Origin: an uncultured Atopobium sp.
Lineage (GTDB): Bacteria; Actinomycetota; Coriobacteriia; Coriobacteriales; Atopobiaceae
Reading direction: 5' to 3'
DNA: 29,359 nt
Assembly (NCBI GenBank): GCA_947252455.1
Contig: CAMXVQ010000012.1
Location: forward strand, 1 to 29,359
Positions 16,031-26,500 of this stretch are shown here, in pieces. The notes below the pieces were generated by a model. The model worked only from the letters and a program-made list of their open reading frames with translations. It ran no database searches and was not told the DNA's origin. The position numbers and the translations under genes were made by a program. The stretch's first letter is position 1, and every line of letters starts with the position of its first letter.

Positions 16031-16110
16031 AAATATATCCCTAAATGTTCGCGTGCAAACAAAGACAATAGAAGTGTCACATGATGAGCATGAAATTGTA
16101 TACATTTGGC
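16031..16110 (+). repeat. Dispersed intergenic repeat, copy 2
   Basis: Second copy of the 80-bp element at 11008-11087, 74 of 80 identical, same orientation. Here it follows dhaQ by 26 nt and precedes the fba promoter region by about 65 nt. At its end ATGAGC (16084-16089) and GCTCAT (16109-16114) form an inverted repeat absent from copy 1. The 311-nt dhaQ-fba gap also holds a dyad and a predicted promoter; 16111-16174 shows nothing recognisable. Confidence 0.85.
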
Positions 16111-16174
16111 TCATTTCATCAAAATTGCCTTCAAATGTAACGTGCCACCATAAGCAAAAATGATCAGAAAATCC

Positions 16175-16194
16175 GTGATAAAACGTTATATCAC
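16175..16194. promoter_or_regulatory. Near-perfect 20-bp dyad upstream of fba, candidate operator
   Basis: GTGATA-A-AACGTT-A-TATCAC is symmetric at 18 of 20 positions and centred on CG, like LacI-family operators and cre-type sites. It ends 16 bp before the predicted -35 of fba. The regulator is unknown. Confidence 0.6.
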
Positions 16195-16210
16195 ATCGGT
16201 ATTCGTGAAG

Positions 16211-16239
16211 TTTCGTATATATTTCGTATAAGTTACAAT
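16211..16239 (+). promoter_or_regulatory. Predicted fba promoter with TTCGT direct repeats
   Basis: TACAAT (16234-16239) is a good -10; 17 bp upstream TTTCGT (16211-16216) is a poor -35. TTCGT occurs at 16202, 16212 and 16223, about one helical turn apart, across the -35 region, suggesting a regulator that binds direct repeats. Confidence 0.5.
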
Positions 16240-16315
16240 ACCTACGTTACTCTTATGGAGAAAAAGGTATTATATATATGAATGCTAACGGTTGGTACGT
16301 CAAGGAGGTACTTTC

Positions 16316-17188
16316 ATGCTCGTTTCTGCATCTTCTATGCTTCGCAGCGCAGAGCAAGGACATTATGCTATTGGTGCGTTTAACACCAACAATCTTGAGT
16401 GGGCTTCTTCAATTTTGGATGCCGCTGAAAAAGAGCAAGCTCCTGTCATTGTTCAGTGCACAGGTGGAGCTGCTAAATGGCAAACTTCATTCAAGCTTGT
16501 TAAAGACATGGTCGAAGAATTAGTTAAAGTTAAAAATATTACAGTTCCTGTTGCTATGCACCTCGATCACGGTAACTACGAAGAAGTATTTCAGGCTATC
16601 GAGGCAGGATTTACCTCTGTTATGTACGACGGTTCTCGTGAGAACGATTTTGAACTCAATCGTAAGCGCACCGAAGAAATTGTTAAACTTTGCCACAAAA
16701 AAGGTATTTCTGTTGAGGCAGAAGTTGGCGGTATTGGTGGTACCGAAGACGGCGTAACCAACACTGGTGAATTGGCAGATCCAAAGCAATGCGAAATTTT
16801 TGCTAATCTTGGCGTAGACGCACTTGCTTGTGGTATTGGTAACATTCACGGCGTTTATCCTAAGAGCTGGAAGAGCCTTTCCTTTGAGCGTATTTCTATG
16901 ATTAAAGAAAAAGTTGGCGATCTTCCTTTGGTTCTTCACGGAGGAAGCGGTATTCCTACCGAGCAAGTTCAAAAAGCAATTTCTATGGGTATCTCCAAAG
17001 TTAACGTTAATACCGAGCTCCAACAAGTATTTACCGCTGCTACCCGTAAATATGTAGAAGAGGGCAAAGACTTAGAGCCCAAGGGCTTTGATCCTCGTAA
17101 GATTTTGAAGCCCGGACGTGAAGCAATTGTGGAGCGCGCGTGTGAACTTATTCGCGACTTTGGTTGCGACAACAAAGGCTGGAACTAA
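16316..17188 (+). CDS. fba: Class II fructose-1,6-bisphosphate aldolase (zinc-dependent, type B)
   Basis: 290-residue cytosolic aldolase that splits fructose 1,6-bisphosphate into DHAP and glyceraldehyde 3-phosphate, or joins them. HLDHG (82-86) supplies the catalytic Asp84 and zinc ligand His85. VEAEVGGIGGTEDG (133-146), GNIHGVYP (His178) and LHGGSG (His208) supply the other metal and phosphate contacts, and VNVNTE marks the phosphate loop. Length and motifs fit the shorter IIB group, which also includes tagatose-bisphosphate aldolases, so that substrate is possible. AAGGAGGT (16302-16309) precedes the ATG at 16316; a TTG 24 nt upstream is rejected. It lies after the dihydroxyacetone genes, whose product is DHAP, and has its own predicted promoter and terminator. 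Confidence 0.93.
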   Translation: MLVSASSMLRSAEQGHYAIGAFNTNNLEWASSILDAAEKEQAPVIVQCTGGAAKWQTSFKLVKDMVEELVKVKNITVPVAMHLDHGNYEEVFQAIEAGFTSVMYDGSRENDFELNRKRTEEIVKLCHKKGISVEAEVGGIGGTEDGVTNTGELADPKQCEIFANLGVDALACGIGNIHGVYPKSWKSLSFERISMIKEKVGDLPLVLHGGSGIPTEQVQKAISMGISKVNVNTELQQVFTAATRKYVEEGKDLEPKGFDPRKILKPGREAIVERACELIRDFGCDNKGWN

Positions 17189-17278
17189 TTTTTTGCCGTT
17201 TTTCGCGTTTATACCAAAATATACGTGTGGTTTTGTAGCGATTTTGCTATAAAAACATTTGCATAATATATGCTAGTT

Positions 17279-17320
17279 AAGGTACTTTTCCGTATATACA
17301 GAAAAAGTACCTTTTTTTTT
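17279..17320 (+). terminator. Intrinsic terminator of fba
   Basis: AAGGTACTTTT (17279-17289) pairs perfectly with AAAAGTACCTT (17303-17313), 11 bp, and a run of nine T follows (17312-17320). It is 90 nt past the fba stop. Confidence 0.93.
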
Positions 17321-17522
17321 CGATGATTTTATGAGTCCTAGAGCAGACAAAACGGAGCAAAAGAACAAAAATTCTGCGCGTAAAAACCCTTCATAACGCA
17401 ATTTCTAAAATGCATATTTTGCTTAACCTATACAATACAGATAACGCGAATTTGCAAACATGTGTAATGATATGCGCTGCGTACAAGGTGTTTATGATCG
17501 GCCAGAGCGCCGTTGCAAATTC
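17321..17522. other. Intergenic stretch before the giant surface protein, no gene seen
   Basis: The only frame of interest is ATG at 17331, giving 21 codons (MSPRADKTEQKNKNSARKNP, then Ser and stop at 17394-17396). It has no SD and starts 11 nt after a terminator. It could be a decayed gene start. Nothing else is recognisable. Confidence 0.4.
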
Positions 17523-17551
17523 TATACAAGTTGTTGCATCGATGATAGAAT
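17523..17551 (+). promoter_or_regulatory. Predicted promoter of the giant surface-protein gene
   Basis: TATACA (17523-17528, 4 of 6) and TAGAAT (17546-17551, 5 of 6) are 17 bp apart. The start of transcription would fall about 40 nt before the ATG at 17598. Moderate match only. Confidence 0.4.
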
Positions 17552-17597
17552 GAGTTAGTTTATAGGGAAAAATTTAAGATTTTATGCAGGTGTTGAA

Positions 17598-20500
17598 ATG
17601 GTTAAAAATAACAGGATGGAACAAATTACATCTCGTAAAAAAGCTACAACAAAGCATAAGCATGATAAGACGTCTTTAGGTGTTGCAGCAGGTGTTGCGC
17701 TTGCCTCTACTCTTGCTATTACAACTCCGGCTTTTGCTGGACAGGCAACCAAAGAGCCCGATCCTTCAAGGGCGGGGGATAGTGCTATCGAGCAATCTGC
17801 GTCGGATCAAACAAAAGCAACGGGTGCTACGTCATATAATGCTCCTGTTGCAAAGCCTGCATCTACAACAAGTACAAAGCCTGCGCCAAGCACGCTCAAA
17901 TCATCAAGATCTTCAAAGGTAAAGGCTGCGGCGAACGCAAAGTCTGCAGATACCGCACCGCGTGCTTCAAAAGAGGCAAAATCTGCAGCGGCAGCAGAAA
18001 AAGGCGATGATAATTCGGGCGACAAAGCTACATCTGAGCCTTTTTCTGCTCCTACTGAGGTGAAAAAAGCCGCAGCGGCTAAAGTTTCAAAAATTGTAGA
18101 GGAAGTTGCTCGCGAGAGAGCAGTTGTAACGGCTACGTCTGCAGTTGCGTCTGTGCCTACATCTGGCTCGGAGACGCCTGGCGCGCCCAACAATTCGCCT
18201 GCAAACAAAGACACATCCAACCAGCAAGTGGTAAAACCCAACACCGACCACCAGGAAGCTTCTGATCTGCCGACTGCAAATAGCCAGGTCACACCCCCTG
18301 AAAACCAGCGTAAAACGATCTACAACTTCACCGTGCACTATAGCGTTGCAGGTAATCAAACAAAGCAGCTCTTACAGCCAACCGAATTTTCGTTTACCGA
18401 AGACATGCTGAAGCAGATTAGCGCGCCCGGCGCAGATGGCGTGTATATCCCCGTTCCCACAACCAAGGGCTACCGCGCACCGCGTGGAAATTACGTCAAG
18501 AATGACCAGGGTAAGTACGTACTCGATACCGAGCAAAATGGATCGGTGCAAACCTACATCAAAATCGACAGAACGCTCATCGACAGATACACAAACAATC
18601 GTCTCAGCAAGAACGGCACGGTTGTAAGTGAGTACACGCTTGAATACAACCCCAAGCAAGTTACTTTTTATGTACGCCATATGCTTCAAAATCCTAATTA
18701 CGATCCGCACATTACCAATCCGAGCGATGAGCGTTCAAAACCTTTTATAGAGTACACAGGGCTTAACGATAAAGTTCAGCTTCAAGATGAATCAGGAAAT
18801 TGGCATACCGTTTGTGTAAGTAAAGCAGTTGGCCTTGTAGGCTCGCAAGTATTTGCGCAGCCGGTAAATATCGAGGGCTATAGCCCAGAGCCCAATTTGG
18901 TAGGTTCTTCCATTCCAGACGACGCCAACTACACCGAAGCAGATGAAGACGAAGCTGAAAACCCAAATCCGCAAACTGAGAAAAATAAGCATTTGGTGTT
19001 TGAGCTTCGCTACCTGCTCAAAAAGCACGAAGTAACCTACGACGTGCAAGGTGGTACTGCCATTCAGGGTCATGTGTACAAATTTGGCGAAAAAATGCTC
19101 CAAGTACAGAACCCAACACGTGCAGGCTATGAATTTACAGGTTGGACCGTTAAGGGCATTAAGGGCAAGGAACACGAGGCGCCATCGCTCGATACAAACT
19201 TTACCGAACAGGTTCTGCCCGATAACGACGTTAAATTTGTAGCGCACTGGAAGCCCGCCCAAGAAGAAACAAGCTACTGGGTAAACGTGTGGGTGCAAAA
19301 AGCGCGCTTGGTAAAGCCCGACGATCCCAATAGCCTTGACAACTACGACTACGTAGGCCGTGTACAGCGCAAAGGCAAAAGCGACGCGAACATCGAAAAT
19401 GAATTCACGAAATACAACCCATCGTTTGACGCGCCAACCGATATGCTAAACGGGAAATATCGCGTTATCAAAGGCACACTTACCGCAGAAGAGCGCAAGC
19501 AGGTGCACTTTGACGGGCTGGATACCACCAATGAGCGTATAAAAACAGACGTTGAAAAAGTCCTTGCGGATGATTTGTTGTTCGATAAGTTCTATAAGCC
19601 AAACTACAAGCTAGAAAATCAGTTGAACTCAGGTGAAGCGCCTGAGTGGTTTGGTGCAAAAGAGATGCGTCCGCTGTATAAGCTGCGTCCCGATGGCACA
19701 ACCGTGCTGAATGCCGTGTATGACCGCCAGGTGTATACCTACTACTTTGCTAAGCCTGATAAGCTGAAGAGTACAGATTTTGATCCCGACGCTAATCCTC
19801 CCGTACCTGGCGACCCCGACTATAAGAATAATGCGAGAGGCTGCAGCACCACGGTTACGATAGGCGGGAAATCATATACATACAATAAAGATAAACATGA
19901 TTCTGCATACTTTATTAAAGTGCGCTTTAACGAAGAGTTGCGACCCGGTATAGAATTTCCAAAGACATCTCAAATTACCTATAGCTCGGTTGATAGACGA
20001 TATGATAAAAACGGAGATTTCATCGACGGTTCAGAGCATGAACCTCAGGCGAATATGGGCTTATACATACTTGGTGACGCTACCAACACGTATAAGAAGG
20101 GCTTATCAAATGGTGATAATGCTTTTGATACGCCGCCCTATCGCTTTGGTTTTGAAGATGTGTATTACACGCGTGAAGTACCAGGCGCAGACTTTTACAA
20201 CAAACAAGATTTCTTCTGCTTTAGTAAGCATTATCGCAAAAACACAAGTCCATCTGCTGCCGAGGTAGGTAGCTACGACTACAACCCCTACCAGCGGCTT
20301 TTTACGCCCTATCCTATGGACACGAGGCAATTTGGAACGGGTAAGCCATCAGTTGGGCCTTTTCATGTAGTGATACGTGTAGAAACACCTGAATCTGCTG
20401 CGGCACGACTTAAAAACCCCAGCGCAAAACCGCAGTACAAACTAAGCGTGATGTCGTACACCCAGTATAATTATATATTCAGAAACGGAGACATTAGCAA

Positions 20501-23500
20501 TTCGAGTTTACTTGGTTGGGATGGATTTGTACCACCAAATCTTATTGGGTATGCGCCGCACAAAAGTGCATCAGGTGGAGATCCTTCTATTTGGAATAAT
20601 GAAGACGAGTATTTTTTTGGCAATTCAGAGCAAAAACCCATACTCGATCCAAATGCCTCGATACCAAAAACGCACATGCAATGCGTGTATGAGCTGCTGT
20701 ATCAAGACTATTGTGCATATCTTAAAGCGAAAGGCGAATTACCTGTTGCACTTGTAGGTGACAAAGAAAAAGACAAAAAAGAAAAAGAACGCTTTAAGGC
20801 GTACGTTTACGAAAAATGGAAAGACGCATTTGACTTTACCTATAAGAAAAACAGCACAGGCGAATGGGTAAAAGAAGTAACTGATAAGGACGGTAAAACC
20901 CAAGAACTACCAGTTGAGCACCCCTTTAGCGCCATTCTTGTGTGGACCTACGATCGCACAACGCCTACTATACGCTTCCACAACGACGCATCATCAGATG
21001 TTGAAGATGCGCAAGGAAATGCTGCTACCATACAGTCGCCCTTTGACGCCGATCTCTTCAAAAAAGACTTTATTGTCGGCGGACACATAAGCGACGACGG
21101 CACTACGCTTACGCCTACCATCACGCCGTATACGCCTGAAGGACAAGCACCCGAGCAGTTCCCTGGTACCTATCGTTTCCAGCTCAATGGCAAAGACTAC
21201 TTCATCAAACGACCCGATAATCTGCCCAAAGACTACGTGTTCGACGGCTGGGCGCTTGACGCCAATGGTTCGCAGGTGCTTATCCCGCACATGAAATCTG
21301 ACGGCACGGCAATGACCGCACAGGACATTATCGAGTACGTTAAGAAACAAACCACTAAGCGTGTAGTTCCCGATGCTGGCTTAACACTTTATGCACACTG
21401 GGTGCCTTCGCAAGTTACGCACAAAATTACCGTAAACATGAACCGCAGCGATATGCCAAACGCACACTCTGACGTCTTCGTTAAGCACGGGAAGAACGCG
21501 CACAAAGCGAAAAATGACGGCACCGTGCGCGACAAAAAAGATATTCCAAAGGACGAATTCCCACTTCCTGCGGAACGTCCTGGCTATGTGTTCTACGGCT
21601 GGCAAGTCAAAACAAAGGACATCAACGGGAACGATCACTGGTTACCATTTGCCTTTAGCACGCCTGTAGTAGAAGACTTAGAAGTTCGTGCCGAATGGAT
21701 CGAAGACAAACGCGTTACTGGTACCGTGCGTCAGGTGTTCCTCAATCCTGGCTGTACACATGATCAGTACGAAGCTGCGAAAGCAGAAGCGAAGCGCACG
21801 GGCAGCACGGCTGAGCTCGATAAACTTATTCACAACGTGCGTACCGAAACGCTGCACGACTTGCGCCCCGGCTCTTCTGTCTCGGTACAAGCAGGCTATC
21901 GTGATGACGAGTATTTCCCCGACCATACGTACTCGACCTTTGTGGTAAGTGACGATAAATCAAAGAATACGGCCGAGTTTGTGTATGAGCCGTACACAAA
22001 GCGCAGCTACACGGTGCACTACATTGATGCGTCGGGTAAAGAGATTGCGCCCGCAGAGCCGCAAGAGGGCAATGCGTCGATTTACACCACAAATAAGCTT
22101 AACTACAACGTTGTTGAAGCGAAAACTATTCCTGGCTATGTGCTGCGAAAAGATATTGCACCACAGTATCAATTTGTGATTAAGCCCGAGCCAGATGGCA
22201 GCTATAAGGCCAGCTACGACTACAAATTTGTGTATGATGACGTGCGCATTCTGAAACGCTCGAACGACAACCAGGCAACTCCTAATCATTATTCGCGCTT
22301 GGTGTTCAAAACGGAATCGACCGAGCTTGTGGTTGATAGCAATAAGCACGTTATTTCGAGACTTTCCGCGCAGCCCGGTGGTGAATTAAAGCCATTTACG
22401 TTTGACCCAACCGCTCCTGAAAGCAATGCGCAAGAAATTGTGCTTGATGCGGTAAATGGCACAAAAGCGTATCAACTACCCTTGCCGACGCCTGTCGCGA
22501 AAGAGGGCTACACGTTTGTGGGGTGGACGTCTGAAGATTATTATTCTGATGGCCAAAAATACCCAGGTGCAAGTCGCCTACCTGCTAATTCGCAGACCTT
22601 TGACCACAAAATTGTCTACATTGCGCACTTCAAAAAGACGGAAAACGCCTTTGTGGGCTCCGACCCCAAGGCAGAAACGCCTCCGGGTTACTACAAGGTA
22701 AACTACACGGCTGACCAAAACGGCCGCTTGCAGCGTGTTGTTCCTGATGGGCGCGGTGGCACTCAAAAAGAAACGCTTGACACGCTTACCAACGTGGTTG
22801 TTCTTGACAAATACAAGGTAAACGTTATCAAAGCTCCAGAGCCTGTTCCCGACAAGGGATTTCAAGCTACCAACGGATTTAGCTTCGACGGTAAAGACGA
22901 AAAGGATCGTACCTACACCAAGCACTTTGAGATGATTGATCCTATTGCGGCCGACCATCGCTATATTTTGCCTGATGAATCAGTGCTAAAGGCGAATGAA
23001 ACGGCGATGAACCTTATCAAGAATTTCAAAGAATTCAAAAATGCACCAGACAATCTGCCAGGTGAGGTTGCGGAGTATCGTTTCTTGGATGAAGAAGGTA
23101 ATCCTGTAGCAAAACTTGATTCCACAACTCCAGGCGAGCACAAGGTGTTTATCGAAGTTATTGCAGGTAGAACTGGTCAACGTGTACACAAAAAAGTACC
23201 TTACTTCTATACCGTTATGCCGCGCTCGTTCCTGCAAGGCGAACTGAGTAAATATAATGCTGACGTTGTTGCCGCACACTACAAGAAATATACCTTCAAG
23301 TCTCGAACCACCAATGGTTTGATGACAGGGCGCGAAATAACCCGAACCGTTGGTGAGTACGACACACTTGGTGCCTATGTGTATTCGGGTAGTGCAGAGC
23401 ACCCACAGGCTGCGTATACGCTTGATGTGCCTTTGGCTCTGGGTAAGGATTACAACGACCATGGTTATCACTTTGTATTCCGCGGTTGGCAAAAGACCAA

Positions 23501-26500
23501 CGACCCCAATGCTACAAGCGATGTAGTACCAGAGGGTTATAAATGGCAGACTTTCAAACCCGCAGTTGATGCAAATGCGCACTATACCGAGGTCACGCCT
23601 ACTGCAGATGCATCATATGTGGCAATGTATGAAAAAGTTCCTTACGTTGTAGAAAAGAGCGACGACGGTACCGTTCCACCTGAGAGCGTAGTTGTATCGT
23701 TTAAGCCAGCCGCTGGTCGTGCGTGGAAAGATGGTTCAACGGGACCAAAGGTACTCTACATCAAGAAGGGTGTAGACATCTCAAAGATTGACCAGCACGG
23801 AAAACCTGTTAGTGATTCAAAGCAAAGCATCTTGGCTTGGCTGGGTAACCAGCTCTATGGATATACGAACGACTGGACAAAGTCGTCCATGGAAGGCATC
23901 ACGCTTATTGAAAAGATGAGTACACAACCTGGTGCTTGGCTGTCTAACAACGCCTTCCAAGAGTTTGTTGCACATCAAACAGCGTATACTGATCCTGTTG
24001 GCGGCGTAGAAAAGACCATCATCAAAGGTACAAAAGCACCTGCGGCAATTGACTTTGTACAAAACAAAGATGTCTTTGTTCCAAGCGAGACTTCTACGGT
24101 CGAGAGCATTACTGCTGAATACGTAAAAGCTCCTTCAACTGATGCTGCTGCAAACCTTACCGTACCTATCAAAGTAACGGTTAAATACAAAGATAGCGCT
24201 GAGACTACGCATACGCGCGTGTACAACATCACGGGTGCTTTGCATGTATTAGGTGATGTTTTGGAAAAGAAGAACGCTCCACAAGAGCAAACGCTCAAAG
24301 ACCAATACACCACCATTACCTTTGTAAGCAAGAAGCAAAAGGTAGTAGATGCAAGCGGTCACGAAACAGGCCAGACAGAAGATCCAGGTCAAGTATCAGG
24401 GGCTACTGAGTCGGCAGACAACACGCAAAGCGAACTTCAATACTTTACCTTTAAGAAGACAGGCGCTAACTACACTATCGATGTACCGAAGGTAACCGGC
24501 CTTGATTACACCGAAAACGGTTATCACTACGTGTTTACCGGTTGGAAGCAAAAGGTAGTTGCGCCAACTCCGGGCGTAGAACCGCTAACCATTAAAGCTG
24601 CAGATCGCAACTATACCTTCGATGCCCAGCAAAACATCGTCTTTGAAGCACAATATAAGAAAGTTCCTTACGTTGTAGAAAAGAGCGACGACGGTACCGT
24701 TCCACCTGAGAGCGTAGTTGTATCGTTTAAGCCAGCCGCTGGTCGTGCGTGGAAAGATGGTTCAACGGGACCAAAGGTACTCTACATCAAGAAGGGTGTA
24801 GACATCTCAAAGATTGACCAGCACGGAAAACCTGTTAGTGATTCAAAGCAAAGCATCTTGGCTTGGCTGGGTAACCAGCTCTATGGATATACGAACGACT
24901 GGACAAAGTCGTCCATGGAAGGCATCACGCTTATTGAAAAGATGAGTACACAACCTGGTGCTTGGCTGTCTAACAACGCCTTCCAAGAGTTTGTTGCCCA
25001 TCAAACAGCACACACCGAGCCCGAGCCGATTCCTGAGCATTACACGATTATTCAAAACACCGATATCCCTGATCCGCATGTGTTCATTCAGAATGACGCC
25101 AAGCTCAAGAGTCTGCTTGTCCAAGCTGGCGTTTCTGCATCAGACAACACCGAAGCCATTGAGTCGTACACAGTTAAATACCTTAATGGCACGCCTCAGT
25201 CTAAGGTGGCGGGCACCCATCTTGTTCCACTGAAAGTAACCATCAAGTACAAAGATGTGGCGCAGGCAAAGGAATTCAAGCTCAATGCCCAGCTAAAAGT
25301 GCTCTACAGCGTGCTGTACGGCAAGAACAAGCCAACGAACGAAACGCAGCCCATCGACTTTAAGGTGTTCAACGGTCATTATCGCAAGCTTACCTTTATT
25401 ACCGACGATAACGAAAAGCACCAGCACAAGGGCACTATTATTGGCGAAACAAAGAATTTTGTGGACTACTACCTTGCCAAAGACCAGGTTCTGAAAGCCC
25501 GCGTGCCAAAGATTCTCAATCAAGACTATGTGGAAGATGGTTACCACTACAAGTTTGTTGGGTGGAAACTGGTTCCTTCGGAATATACGGCGGTAAAAGA
25601 CGATAAGCACGAGCTCGGCGAGAGTGACATTAAGTTCGGCACGCCTGATGCGGACACGCTCAAAGTGTCGAAGGAGGCGGGCGATCTTATCTACAAGGCG
25701 GTATATGAGAAGATCGCCTATATTGTGACGCATCCAGTAGATGGCACCGTTCCTGCTGACTCGGTCGTCGTGTCCTTTAAGCCAGCGCCTGGCCGTAAGT
25801 GGAATGATGGTTCGACCGGACCTAAGGTCTTCTACATCAAGAAGGATATGGACATTTCGCGTCTTGATAAGAATGGTGTGCCAATTAAGCAAGGCGATAC
25901 CGCGACTGAATCTATTTTGCAGTATTTGAGCAAACAGTTGTATGGAACAGGTACAACGCCTGACTGGACAAAGTCGTCAATGGATAAGACAACACTTATT
26001 CAAAGCATGAACGCTGCGCACAAGACCGATCGCAAAGCATGGTATTCAAAGGATGCGTTCCAGGAATTTGTGGCACATCAACAAGAGGTGCTCACGCCTT
26101 CCGTTAAAAACGAGATTGTTATTACGCAGTATGGTCAAGTGCCAGAGGCAAAAGCATTTATCGATAACATGAAGGCCCTTGAAGGCGATAACATTGCTAG
26201 AAAAGCAGACGGTACCTATGACATCAAAGTACAATACGGCGAGGACGACAGTAAGAGACCAAGCTCCGATGCCGCTGGTGTGTACACGGTACCAATTTTC
26301 ATAACCGTGAAGCATGCCGACATGGCAGATCCTATTGAGTACAAGCTCACAAGCGTTCTGCGCGTGATGGACAAGGTGCTGCCAGACGCTTATGGCAAGA
26401 AAATTGCTGATAAGATCAAAGAAAAAGAGCAAGCTCAAACTGATCCAAGCAAGCCGGTACAGTATACCGAGGAGGAGAAGCAATTTAAGGACAACTATGC

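Noticed and set aside
16278..16523. 81-codon frame starting at ATG 16278 with a weak SD, overlapping fba
   Set aside because: It lies mostly inside the well-supported fba frame and its protein shows no domain; fba has the better SD.
17331..17396. 21-codon frame MSPRADKTEQ... after the fba terminator
   Set aside because: No SD, very short, AT/Lys-biased; it could be a gene remnant but there is no support for expression.
20211..20222. FCF at residues 873-875 of the giant protein as a possible thioester domain cysteine
   Set aside because: The partner TQxA-W-type glutamine motif of thioester adhesins was not found nearby.
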